Assembly: GCA_011009095.1 (NCBI GenBank)
Contig: VTPC01090933.1
Coordinates: forward strand, 20,361 to 84,360
Reading direction: 5' to 3'
Source: Ignelater luminosus
Lineage: Eukaryota > Arthropoda > Insecta > Coleoptera > Elateridae
DNA: 64,000 nt
Below the pieces are notes generated by a model. It saw only the letters and a program-made list of their open reading frames with translations. It ran no database searches and was not told the origin of the DNA. This document shows, one piece after another, positions 59,001 to 62,669 of this stretch (position 1 is its first letter; each line of letters begins with the position of its first letter). The translations under genes were made by a program, and so were the position numbers.

Positions 59001-61937
59001 GCAGTCATAGAAATCAATCAAGTTTGTGCTATTTTGTAAATATGGAAAAACGTGAATTTCGTGTTTTAATTAAACATTATTTTTTACGTGGAAAAACAGT
59101 GAAAGAAACTGAGGAGAAATTACGGAAATATTACGGTGAATCTGCTCCATCGCATGGAATGGTTTCCAAGTGGTTTAATTCATTTAAAACTGGCCGTATG
59201 AGCACTGACGATGGTGAACGCCCCGGGCCCTTACAAACGGTCACTACTAAGGAAATCGTTGACAAAATCCATAATATGGTAATGGCTGATCGACGTTTGA
59301 AAGTGCGCGAGATAGTTGATGCTGTTGGCATCTCAATCGAACGGGTGCATAATATTTTACACGAACATTTGTATATTAAAAAGGTATCGGCAAGATGGGT
59401 GCCGCGATTACTCACAGTGGACCAAATGAGAATTCGTGTTCAACCTTCAAATCAATGTTTGGTCATGTTACAACGTAATCCAGTTGAGTTTTTTCGCCGA
59501 TATGTGACTGTTGACGAAACCTGGATCCACCACCATACCCCTGAGACAAAGGAACAGTGAAACAATGGATATCACCAGACGAACGTGCACCAAAGAAGAC
59601 TAAAATTGGTCACTCGGCTAATAAGGTCATGGCGACTATGTTTTGGGATTCTAAAGGCATAATCCATATTGACTATTTGGAAAGGGGTAAAACAATAACT
59701 GGCCAATATTATGCTGATTTATTGACCCGTTTTGATGTTATCTTAAAGAAAAAACGCCCACATTTGGCACGTAAGAAAGTGCTCTTTCATTACGACAACG
59801 CACCATCTCATTCATCTGCAATTGCAACCGCTAAATTGGTACAATTACGCTACGAACTGCTTCCCCATCCACCATACTCACCGGATCTGGTCCCAAGAGA
59901 CTTTTTTTATTTCCGAATTTGAAAAAATCTCTCGCAGGAAAAAAATTCGCATCAAATGAAGAGGTTATTGCTGCAACGCAGGCCTATTTTGACGAGTTGC
60001 CAAAAGAACATTTCTCAGAAGGCTTAAAGAAATTGGTCAGTCGTTGGACTAAGTGTGTAGCACTTGAAGGGAACTATGTTGAAAAATAATAAAAAAAATC
60101 TAGGCTAAACCTGTTCTTTATTGAAATGTCACACTTCCGTCAAACAGCCCTCGTACATATAATAATCGACGTTTGCTTTTACAGAATTAGCAAAATAATC
60201 CAAAACAAATTCCTTACTGATAAGTGATGATAAACAGAATTTTATGCATAGATCATTCAAATGACTATGACTACTAGTTTATGGAAGAAGAACAAAACTT
60301 AGTAGAACATCTACAAATAGAAAGAAAATCCAACAATGGGGCATAACATAAACGGGAAATTTCTTTGGAAGCTAGAGAACAACAAACAACCAAACAAGAG
60401 ATTTTCCAGAGAATTGTGGATTATTTCCTAAAATAGATTAAAGAAGCATACGTTATAAAAGAGTAATTAGTGAGTTACACTATGGCCATAATATGTAACA
60501 AGTCTTCAGATTTTTAAATTTGGGCCAATATTAAGAGAAGATATGAAGAAATTTTAAATTTCTTCTGCTGTAATATGAGACTGGCTCAGGAGGAAAGCAA
60601 TGTTATGGAGACTAACCACGAAGAATGCGGAATGTGTAACAGAATGAATAAACATGGTATTAATGCACTGTGCTAGACAAAGCTTTTCCATAGTTTAAGT
60701 TTCTTCGTATTCTTTTTCAGCATCTAAATCTGGAAGTTACGATTTCGAAACAAATGAATTTATCAAATATAAAATGAAGTATTCATTGTAGGGGTATACC
60801 ATGTTGTAGTACATCAGACCAAAATTTCCTTTACGGAGATGGTCAATTTGATTTTTACGAAGAAGATAACACAAAAATCTGATGTTGAGCATGAATCTAT
60901 CATAGAATCTCCATATCTGGAATCAAATCAAGCCAAAAATGAAATTCAAGAGAAAGACTTGTAACAAGAACCAAAAAGATTTATTTGCCCACAGTTATAT
61001 TTGAGATATTTATCTCTTCGATGAACAAAGACACAACAAAGCTTAAATTCTTGTACTCAAATTTGAAACATTGCACTTTACAAACTACAGTATTTTGTGT
61101 CGACGGAACTGTACGTTGTTTGACAAGTAAGGACCCTATTTATGAAACACTAATATTTCCTTCCAGTGAAAATTCTATATAAAAGTACAGAAACTCATTT
61201 TTTATGCTTTACATTACGCTAGTGACACCAAGTTTTAATTTGAACTTTGAGAGTTACAGAAATTTCATCAAGTTAGTTTGTTTCGCTAGACAAAGTTGTT
61301 TGTTAGAAAACCCTAATCCATTTTGCTGAAGTCTCGTAGCAAGTAGCTTTCGTTGTTTCGCTGACATTTTTAATTAAATTCTCTTTTGAAAGAAAAATAC
61401 TATTGGATGGTGATGGCATTCCCAAAGGAAATCAAAATGTGAGCCCTCTACACGTATTTAAATCATTTGTGTGTAAATAATAGGATAGCGTTGCAGCTAC
61501 AATAAAAACTTAATCGAGTTGAGTTAATCCTGTGCCCGTTTAGCTTCAGCAGTATTTTTATCTTATTTTTTTATTTGGGATATAAAATCTTCCCGTGCTT
61601 TTATGTACGTTATGCAAATCTGACTTTTACTGTTACTTTTATATTTTATTATTTTTAATTTAGTTGATAGTAGATTTAATAAATAACTCAGTTGGTTTAA
61701 AGCTCCACTTCGATACTCTAGTGGAAGCTAAATATAAAAAGTTGAATAAGTTTGAGTTTGTAAAAAATACTGAATACTTAATTTTAATTATGTTTTTTAC
61801 AGGTATGTTCATATTTCAAGGATCCACTCGTGTGCATCGGTCCTGTGGCTTCTGACCAAATTAAAAATTCCATACAGCACACTGCTGGAGAAAAGAGGCT
61901 CACAGGTTTCACAGGTTTTAAGAGACCTATGCACTAA
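10941..61937 (+). CDS. ITG-like: ITG-like (prohormone-3) neuropeptide precursor, four coding exons, 212 aa
   Basis: Joining 10941-11075, 27221-27347, 37020-37261 and 61803-61937 gives an uninterrupted 212-residue precursor. Residues 1-19 form a signal peptide with a hydrophobic core and probable cleavage after ADA. Residues 20-64 are a short linker rich in Gly and acidic residues. Sixteen cysteines follow at 65, 70, 76, 77, 82, 92, 104, 110, 116, 128, 142, 148, 155, 156, 170 and 179. The C-terminus has GEKR, the heptapeptide LTGFTGF, KR and a PMH tail, so prohormone convertases could release LTGFTGF (residues 201-207). There is no amidation glycine. Domain order, the [18 protein letters not shown] block and the C-terminal ITG-type peptide match the insect ITG-like/prohormone-3 family as I know it. 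Splice phases (0, 1, 0) are consistent. The product is expected to be secreted from neurons or neuroendocrine cells. Its receptor is unknown to me. Confidence 0.9.
15806..15840. repeat. Perfect 15-bp AT-rich hairpin
   Basis: AAATTAAAATTTTCC (15806-15820), loop TTTTT and its exact complement GGAAAATTTTAATTT (15826-15840). It lies about 100 bp upstream of the hammerhead motif. It could be a boundary of the same mobile element or a chance AT-rich palindrome. Confidence 0.6.
15891..15936 (+). repeat. 9-bp hairpin just upstream of the hammerhead motif
   Basis: TTCATGCTG at 15891-15899 is the exact complement of CAGCATGAA at 15928-15936, with a 28-base loop. It sits immediately 5' of the outer strand of hammerhead stem I and may belong to the same structured transcript. 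Confidence 0.5.
15942..16024 (+). ncRNA. Hammerhead ribozyme motif (type I topology, minimal stem III)
   Basis: All core elements are present in order. CTGATGA is at 15968-15974. Stem II is GTCC (15975-15978) paired with GGAC (15985-15988) around the loop AAACAA. GAAA is at 15989-15992. A minimal stem III (A15992-T15999, C15993-G15998, loop AATC) follows, with the cleavage-site nucleotide C16000 in a GTC context. Inner stem I pairs 15962-15967 with 16001-16006, with one A-G mismatch. After an internal loop, 12 perfect pairs follow (15942-15953 with 16013-16024). This architecture, with stem I open-ended and a very short stem III, is known from hammerheads of Penelope-like retroelements and related repeats. 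The motif is in sense orientation inside intron 1 of the ITG-like gene. Activity is inferred, not shown. Confidence 0.85.
16840..18700. other. GC-richer, possibly mobile-element-derived stretch, unidentified
   Basis: The sub-blocks 16.84-17.65 and 18.2-18.7 kb are less AT-rich than their surroundings. The longest open frame is on the - strand (17380-17081, 99 codons), with a Pro/Thr-rich [13 protein letters not shown] stretch. I recognise no reverse transcriptase, integrase or transposase motif. Given the hammerhead just upstream, it might be the body of the same retroelement, but nothing in the translation proves this. Confidence 0.3.
18700..22476. other. Intronic AT-rich DNA, no gene
   Basis: No coding or RNA gene seen. 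TACAGGGTGCTCCATTG at 18840 looks like an isolated mariner-type terminus. A TCTGTCTGTCTGTCCG microsatellite-like run lies near 21.81 kb. Confidence 0.45.
22477..22617. mobile_element. MITE copy A (truncated)
   Basis: Starts GTACAGTCTGCGACATTAG and is closely similar, over about 125 bp, to the reverse complement of the element at 28831-29029. Its distal inverted arm is mostly missing, but it still ends with CGACTGTAC, the terminal word of the family. It has no coding capacity. Confidence 0.75.
24020..24520 (+). repeat. Diverged direct duplication
   Basis: About 90 bp at 24020-24110 resembles 24430-24520: both contain ACTATGATTT or GCTATGATTT and end in CAATGGCTTTGCAA. Further loose echoes (CTTCTTTAACTTG) occur at 24768 and 25021. 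This is probably an old local tandem duplication. The boundaries are approximate. Confidence 0.45.
25152..26267 (+). mobile_element. mariner transposon 1 (D34D type, TA target duplication)
   Basis: The 28-bp terminal inverted repeats begin CGAGGGTGGTCTGAAAAG on the left and CGAGGGCGGTCTGAAAAG on the right (complement strand), with two mismatches. They are flanked by TA at 25150-25151 and 26268-26269. Total length is 1116 bp, shorter than a full mariner because of an internal deletion. It sits in intron 1, in the same orientation as the gene. Confidence 0.93.
25330..26202 (+). pseudogene. Defective mariner transposase in element 1
   Basis: The product begins [17 protein letters not shown] (helix-turn-helix region) and ends YVEK. 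Three lesions are visible: a stop TAA at 25552, a 1-base loss near 25595-25600, and an internal deletion near 25895. That deletion joins the region after AKTV to the HQDNAPSH block and removes roughly 60-65 residues. All three catalytic Asp motifs remain in the [19 protein letters not shown] and SPDLAPSD, with 34 residues between the second and third Asp. Not functional. Confidence 0.92.
27221..27347 (+). other. ITG-like: ITG-like coding exon 2
   Basis: Acceptor TTTATTTCAG ends at 27220 and donor GGAG|GTAAGAA starts at 27348. It encodes residues 46-87: an acidic linker followed by the first cysteine cluster ([14 protein letters not shown]). It ends in phase 1 and completes a Val codon with the next exon. 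Confidence 0.88.
28831..29029. mobile_element. MITE copy B (palindromic, 199 bp)
   Basis: The left arm begins GTACGGTCTGCGACATTAG. The right end, read on the complement, begins GTACAGTCTACGACAATAG. The arms pair for about 65 bp, leaving a central GCAGATAAATGCGTACG section. It has no ORF. Its reverse complement aligns with copy A at 22477, showing a repeated non-autonomous family. Confidence 0.8.
29378..30632 (-). mobile_element. mariner-like element 2 (DD41D, DUF4817 type), nested in element 3
   Basis: Near-perfect inverted repeats beginning AAGGGTTTTCCAATAAGAGG at both ends, flanked by TA at 29376-29377 and 30633-30634. Length 1255 bp. The termini have not diverged over about 30 bp and the coding region carries only two lesions, so this is the younger insertion of the pair. 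It is antisense to the host gene. Confidence 0.93.
29483..30518 (-). pseudogene. DUF4817-type mariner transposase, two lesions (element 2)
   Basis: Starts [20 protein letters not shown] at 30518 and ends LPDVIFHY. The N-terminal DUF4817/HTH region is intact to about 30165. There a deletion of several tens of bases shifts the frame, joining AYKV to ADWVVEMHE. One in-frame stop (TGA after CGLWSG) lies near 29951; the frame on both sides of it is the same. Catalytic motifs seen are [17 protein letters not shown] and [11 protein letters not shown], with 41 residues between the second and third Asp. It is close to a consensus widespread in insects, consistent with recent spread or horizontal transfer of this family. 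Confidence 0.92.
30858..31894 (+). pseudogene. Decayed DUF4817-type mariner transposase (element 3)
   Basis: The start is [20 protein letters not shown] at 30858, broken at a stop near 31011. A second frame carries the HTH part ([20 protein letters not shown]) at about 31075-31230. The catalytic part is open in 31222-31791, with [22 protein letters not shown] and [13 protein letters not shown] (41 residues between the last two Asp). A further frame change gives the C-terminus ([14 protein letters not shown]), ending at 31894. At least three disruptions make it inactive. Confidence 0.88.
32044..33024. mobile_element. Fold-back mariner derivative with about 410-bp inverted arms (element 4)
   Basis: The left arm, about 32044-32460, matches the complement of the right arm, about 32615-33024, across the whole length with scattered changes. 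The ends read TGTGTCCAAGATAAG inward from both sides. TA flanks it at 32042-32043 and 33025-33026. The 154-bp centre encodes a transposase scrap. Its left TA is the same TA that ends element 3, so the two elements abut. Confidence 0.85.
32471..32611 (+). pseudogene. Transposase C-terminal fragment inside element 4
   Basis: About 47 codons reading [20 protein letters not shown] and then a basic C-terminal piece. This is the block around the third catalytic Asp of a DUF4817-type mariner transposase. The first two Asp motifs and the DNA-binding domain are missing. Confidence 0.8.
34366..35258. repeat. Large inverted repeat (about 333-bp arms, 228-bp spacer)
   Basis: The left arm 34366-34698 is the imperfect complement of the right arm 34927-35258. 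Shared words include ATGGGAGATG at the outer ends and the complementary GTAGTTTTTTAATGTAATGAATAG at the inner ends. A TACAGGGTG terminus lies just outside the left arm at 34355. The right arm runs straight into a transposase N-terminus, so it looks like the 5' region of a mariner-like element. The left arm appears to be its inverted copy. Confidence 0.85.
35261..35510 (+). pseudogene. Transposase N-terminal relic beside the fold-back
   Basis: Starts [20 protein letters not shown] at 35261, then changes frame to [15 protein letters not shown], and again to [19 protein letters not shown] near 35420-35485. These blocks follow the order of a DUF4817/HTH-type mariner transposase N-terminus. The catalytic domain is missing. 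Confidence 0.75.
37020..37261 (+). other. ITG-like: ITG-like coding exon 3
   Basis: Acceptor GTTTTTCAG ends at 37019 and donor AAAG|GTTGGT at 37262. It encodes residues 88-168 with nine of the sixteen cysteines (GTC, ELC, SDC, LLC, RVC, EPC, SEC and the CC pair) and the basic [10 protein letters not shown] end. It enters in phase 1 and leaves in phase 0. The donor GTTGGT is weaker than the other donors but gives an in-frame join to the last exon. Confidence 0.88.
37784..37949. mobile_element. Palindromic MITE (about 165 bp)
   Basis: The left half (GAGATCTGGAATTATCG ... GTGTCAGTTTGGCA) is the imperfect complement of the right half, which contains TGTCAAACTGACAC and GGGATTCCAGATCTC. The arms are about 75 bp with a tiny loop near 37867. 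No coding capacity. Target duplication not resolved. Confidence 0.75.
38000..40396. other. Intronic DNA, no gene
   Basis: No supported feature. A 60-codon open frame on the - strand (40133-39951) has balanced composition but no recognised motif, and I do not call it. Confidence 0.4.
40397..40626 (+). repeat. 5' LTR
   Basis: Begins TGTGATGATATT and ends CATATCATAACA. It contains two tandem copies of a 22-bp unit (GTGATGATATTAAAAATGTA) at its start, a TATAAAAAAA word near 40476 as a possible promoter element and an AATAAA near 40523. AT-rich throughout. Confidence 0.9.
40635..40650 (+). promoter_or_regulatory. Primer-binding site
   Basis: TGGCGTCCCAACGTGG begins 8 nt after the 5' LTR and starts with TGG, complementary to a tRNA CCA end. 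Gypsy-type elements commonly have a TGGCG... sequence here. The tRNA is not identified. Confidence 0.75.
40713..41818 (+). pseudogene. gag-like coiled-coil ORF, one frameshift
   Basis: An acidic N-terminal part ([20 protein letters not shown]) runs to about 40895. A second frame then opens at about 40875 ([12 protein letters not shown]) and continues to 41818, so a 1-base indel probably splits one gag. The central part repeats KRFE(E/D)I-type heptads (residues [29 protein letters not shown]), a long coiled coil. The last 150 residues are extremely Lys/Arg/Asn-rich and could bind nucleic acid. No CCHC zinc knuckle is seen. Capsid-like function is inferred from position after the primer-binding site. 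Confidence 0.65.
42439..42553 (+). repeat. Array of TGTCAAA / TGACA units in the LTR element
   Basis: AATGTCAAA occurs five times in about 115 bp, several copies followed by TGACA, making imperfect TGTCA-TGACA palindromes with spacing of roughly 21-28 bp. It lies between the gag-like ORF and the 3' LTR. It could be a protein-binding enhancer or a simple tandem duplication. Confidence 0.7.
42783..42792 (+). promoter_or_regulatory. Polypurine tract
   Basis: GGAGGGGAAA immediately precedes the 3' LTR and is the only G-rich purine run in the AT-rich region, as expected for the plus-strand priming site of an LTR retrotransposon. Confidence 0.85.
42793..43023 (+). repeat. 3' LTR
   Basis: Nearly identical to the 5' LTR: one extra A, G-to-A in ACCCTG's upstream AAGG/AAGA, and terminal CA changed to TA. 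Followed by ATAT. Confidence 0.9.
43028..45720. other. Intronic DNA, no gene
   Basis: AT-rich with no supported feature. A less AT-rich stretch at 45.04-45.10 and 45.35-45.56 kb may be the downstream end of the gypsy relic on the - strand. Confidence 0.4.
45740..46140 (-). pseudogene. Gypsy-type pol relic (reverse transcriptase / RNase H junction)
   Basis: On the - strand 46129-45872 reads KYLGHVFSR ... [18 protein letters not shown] and FIPDLV, the thumb region that follows the catalytic motif in Ty3/gypsy reverse transcriptase. A shifted frame continues with [15 protein letters not shown] (45800-45740), matching the start of RNase H. Frames are broken and flanking LTRs were not found. Unrelated to the LTR element at 40-43 kb as far as can be seen. 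Confidence 0.8.
46550..47295 (+). pseudogene. Tc1-like transposase relic
   Basis: Pieces in order on the + strand: EYTRRPR (about 46572), [20 protein letters not shown] with the first catalytic Asp (about 46765-46820), [20 protein letters not shown] (46850-46910), [17 protein letters not shown] (47055-47105) and [20 protein letters not shown] (47118-47175), then TADVIKARE. The block holding the second Asp is deleted and the third acidic position (IEN in Tc1 elements) reads KN. Several stops. Ancient and inactive. Termini not found. Confidence 0.85.
47300..51900. other. Intronic DNA, no gene; one TTA microsatellite
   Basis: No coding or RNA gene supported. A (TTA)n run lies at about 48310-48332. 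A small open frame at 48720-48917 encodes one hydrophobic stretch, but nothing supports expression. At 50.6 kb a RRPSGRK-like reading hints at another LINE C-terminus but is too weak to call. Confidence 0.4.
52030..52215 (+). pseudogene. LINE ORF2 fragment (region before reverse transcriptase)
   Basis: The + strand frames contain [19 protein letters not shown] at about 52070-52128, then in another frame [19 protein letters not shown] at 52143-52200. This pair of motifs is typical of the linker between endonuclease and reverse transcriptase in insect LINEs. Heavily decayed and A-rich. It may be the 5' part of the same copy whose 3' part lies at 54.6-55.4 kb. Confidence 0.65.
53160..53760. repeat. 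Repeat with GAGTCGTTCA / TGAACGACTC motifs at both ends
   Basis: GAGTCGTTCA occurs twice at about 53200-53230. The complementary TGAACGACTC, with CATGAACGAC, occurs at about 53728-53750, giving an inverted arrangement about 600 bp long. The right part also has a 14-bp near-palindrome CTCATTTAAGTGAG. It may be a degenerate DNA transposon. No coding sequence is recognised. Confidence 0.5.
54640..55380 (+). pseudogene. LINE ORF2 C-terminal relic
   Basis: Pieces in order: [19 protein letters not shown] (about 54680-54745), [13 protein letters not shown] (54803-54840), an ERITK stretch, [20 protein letters not shown] (55030-55090), [20 protein letters not shown] (55195-55250) and ESRRCFAP near 55340. 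This order (template-handling region, EFKYLGS, LRRI, GRPRxxW) is that of an insect LINE ORF2 after the catalytic motif. Multiple stops; inactive. Possibly the 3' part of the fragment at 52.0 kb. Confidence 0.8.
56140..56146 (-). terminator. Pol III terminator of tRNA-His
   Basis: A run of seven A on the + strand (T-run on the - strand) lies about 30 nt downstream of the tRNA 3' end, suitable for RNA polymerase III termination. Confidence 0.7.
56176..56247 (-). tRNA. tRNA-His: tRNA-His (anticodon GTG)
   Basis: A 72-nt cloverleaf on the - strand. Acceptor stem GCCGTGA pairs with TCACGGC, with discriminator A at 56176. The D arm has GTCT/GGAC, the anticodon stem is CTACG/CGTAG with loop TTGTGGC (anticodon at 56214-56212), and the T arm is CCAGG-TTCGAAT-CCTGG. 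All stems are intact and there is no intron. The extra 5' G of mature tRNA-His is not genome-encoded here and would be added after transcription. It lies antisense within intron 3 of the ITG-like gene with its own internal promoter boxes. Confidence 0.97.
56260..58860. other. Intronic DNA, no gene
   Basis: AT-rich, no supported coding region. The sub-stretch 58.28-58.72 kb is less AT-rich and has a short open frame (58612-58839), but no motif is recognised. Confidence 0.4.
58863..60153 (+). mobile_element. mariner transposon 5 (irritans/Himar-like, D34D)
   Basis: The termini begin CGAGGGCTGTTTGACGGAAG at both ends (27 bp with one or two mismatches), flanked by TA at 58861-58862 and 60154-60155. 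At 1291 bp it has the full length of a mariner. The low divergence of its ends and only two small coding lesions point to a fairly recent insertion. Confidence 0.95.
59042..60089 (+). pseudogene. mariner transposase with two frameshifts (element 5)
   Basis: Starts [20 protein letters not shown] at 59042 and ends NYVEK at 60089, the full family length (about 349 residues with frames joined). The first frame ends at a stop at 59558, just after TPETKEQ. The second frame runs from there to about 59910 and the third to the end. Both junctions look like single-base losses, the second in a T-run at 59901-59908. Catalytic motifs are [16 protein letters not shown] and [10 protein letters not shown], with 34 residues between the second and third Asp; [10 protein letters not shown] is also present. 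Similar in overall layout to Himar1-type transposases. Confidence 0.93.
60715..61180 (+). other. Possible decayed coding stretch of unknown origin
   Basis: After a TTTTTCAG at 60713-60720 the frames read [19 protein letters not shown]. They then shift to [19 protein letters not shown] with QFDFYEED, and then to [20 protein letters not shown]. Codon-like composition suggests former coding sequence, but stops and shifts interrupt it and I recognise no family. It lies about 600 bp before the last ITG-like exon. It is probably mobile-element debris. Confidence 0.3.
61803..61937 (+). other. ITG-like: ITG-like terminal coding exon with stop codon
   Basis: Acceptor TTTTTTACAG ends at 61802. It encodes residues 169-212: [19 protein letters not shown], an amphipathic piece, the processing site [13 protein letters not shown] and PMH, then TAA at 61935-61937. 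Two cysteines complete the set of sixteen. Confidence 0.9.
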
Positions 61938-62664
61938 ATTATTTTGTATTTATACAGTACCAAATATGCTGTACGTATTTGGACTGTACCATTAAATGTA
62001 AACTAAAGCTGATGAAGTTACACGACACACAAAAGCGGAGCATGTAAATTGGGAAACAATGACGTTATTGTTTTATAAAAATTACATTTTTCTCTAACAT
62101 CACTCTTGAGCCCTTCACTTATATACTCATTATACATTGCACGCATTCGCTAACGTTTCGTGTAACTTCCCCTATATTTATTTACTTAAATAAAGAAAAT
62201 AAGAAAAACTTGTTAGTAAAGGTATAGTAGAATTATACCTTTCAAAGAACATTACAAAATCGATGGCTGAGGCATTTTGTAGTACTTAAGAAGTTTTTTG
62301 AATGAATTTTCAGTCTGGCCTAGTCATATAGTATTAATTATAGAGTAGATTAATGGATTCTAAAGAGAAATATTAATAGACGTGCTTCATGTAGAACGCA
62401 CACATGATTCCGACGTTTCAATTTTACTGTCTAACTGTGATGTTTTTGAGAACTACGCTTCTGACTGTTTTACCAAAGTTTTAGAAATACATCAAACAAA
62501 AGTTCAAAACATCATCATATAAACATCTTTGATATAATATAGATAAAACAGTCAGAAGCGCTCAAATAAATTATATTGAATGAAAACTACATACATATCA
62601 TAATATACATATCACATATTGATGTAATACCGAAATGTAATCTCTAATAAGTATTAAAAATAAA
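61938..62664 (+). promoter_or_regulatory. ITG-like: ITG-like 3' UTR with candidate poly(A) signals
   Basis: AATAAA at 62189-62194 and at 62659-62664. The second is followed by a GT-rich run (TTGTTGTTGTT), a typical downstream element, so I favour it as the main site. The UTR extent is inferred. Confidence 0.5.
62445..62566. repeat. Long hairpin in the presumed 3' UTR
   Basis: CGCTTCTGACTGTTTTA (62456-62472) is the exact complement of 62544-62560. A further TTTGAG/CTCAAA pairing (62445-62450 with 62561-62566) lies across a 5-base bulge, and an inner ATCAAA/TTTGAT pairing is possible. It could be an RNA structure in the 3' UTR or a tiny palindromic mobile element. Confidence 0.65.
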
Positions 62665-62669
62665 TGTGT

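Larger units (their letters stand above)
37262..61802 (+). other. ITG-like: ITG-like intron 3 (about 24.5 kb)
   Basis: Bounded by GTTGGT at 37262 and TTTTTTACAG ending at 61802. Contains a palindromic MITE, a complete LTR retroelement, relics of gypsy, Tc1 and LINE elements, an antisense tRNA gene and a mariner. The stretches 38.0-40.3, 43.1-45.7, 47.4-51.9 and 56.3-58.8 kb hold no supported gene. Confidence 0.78.
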
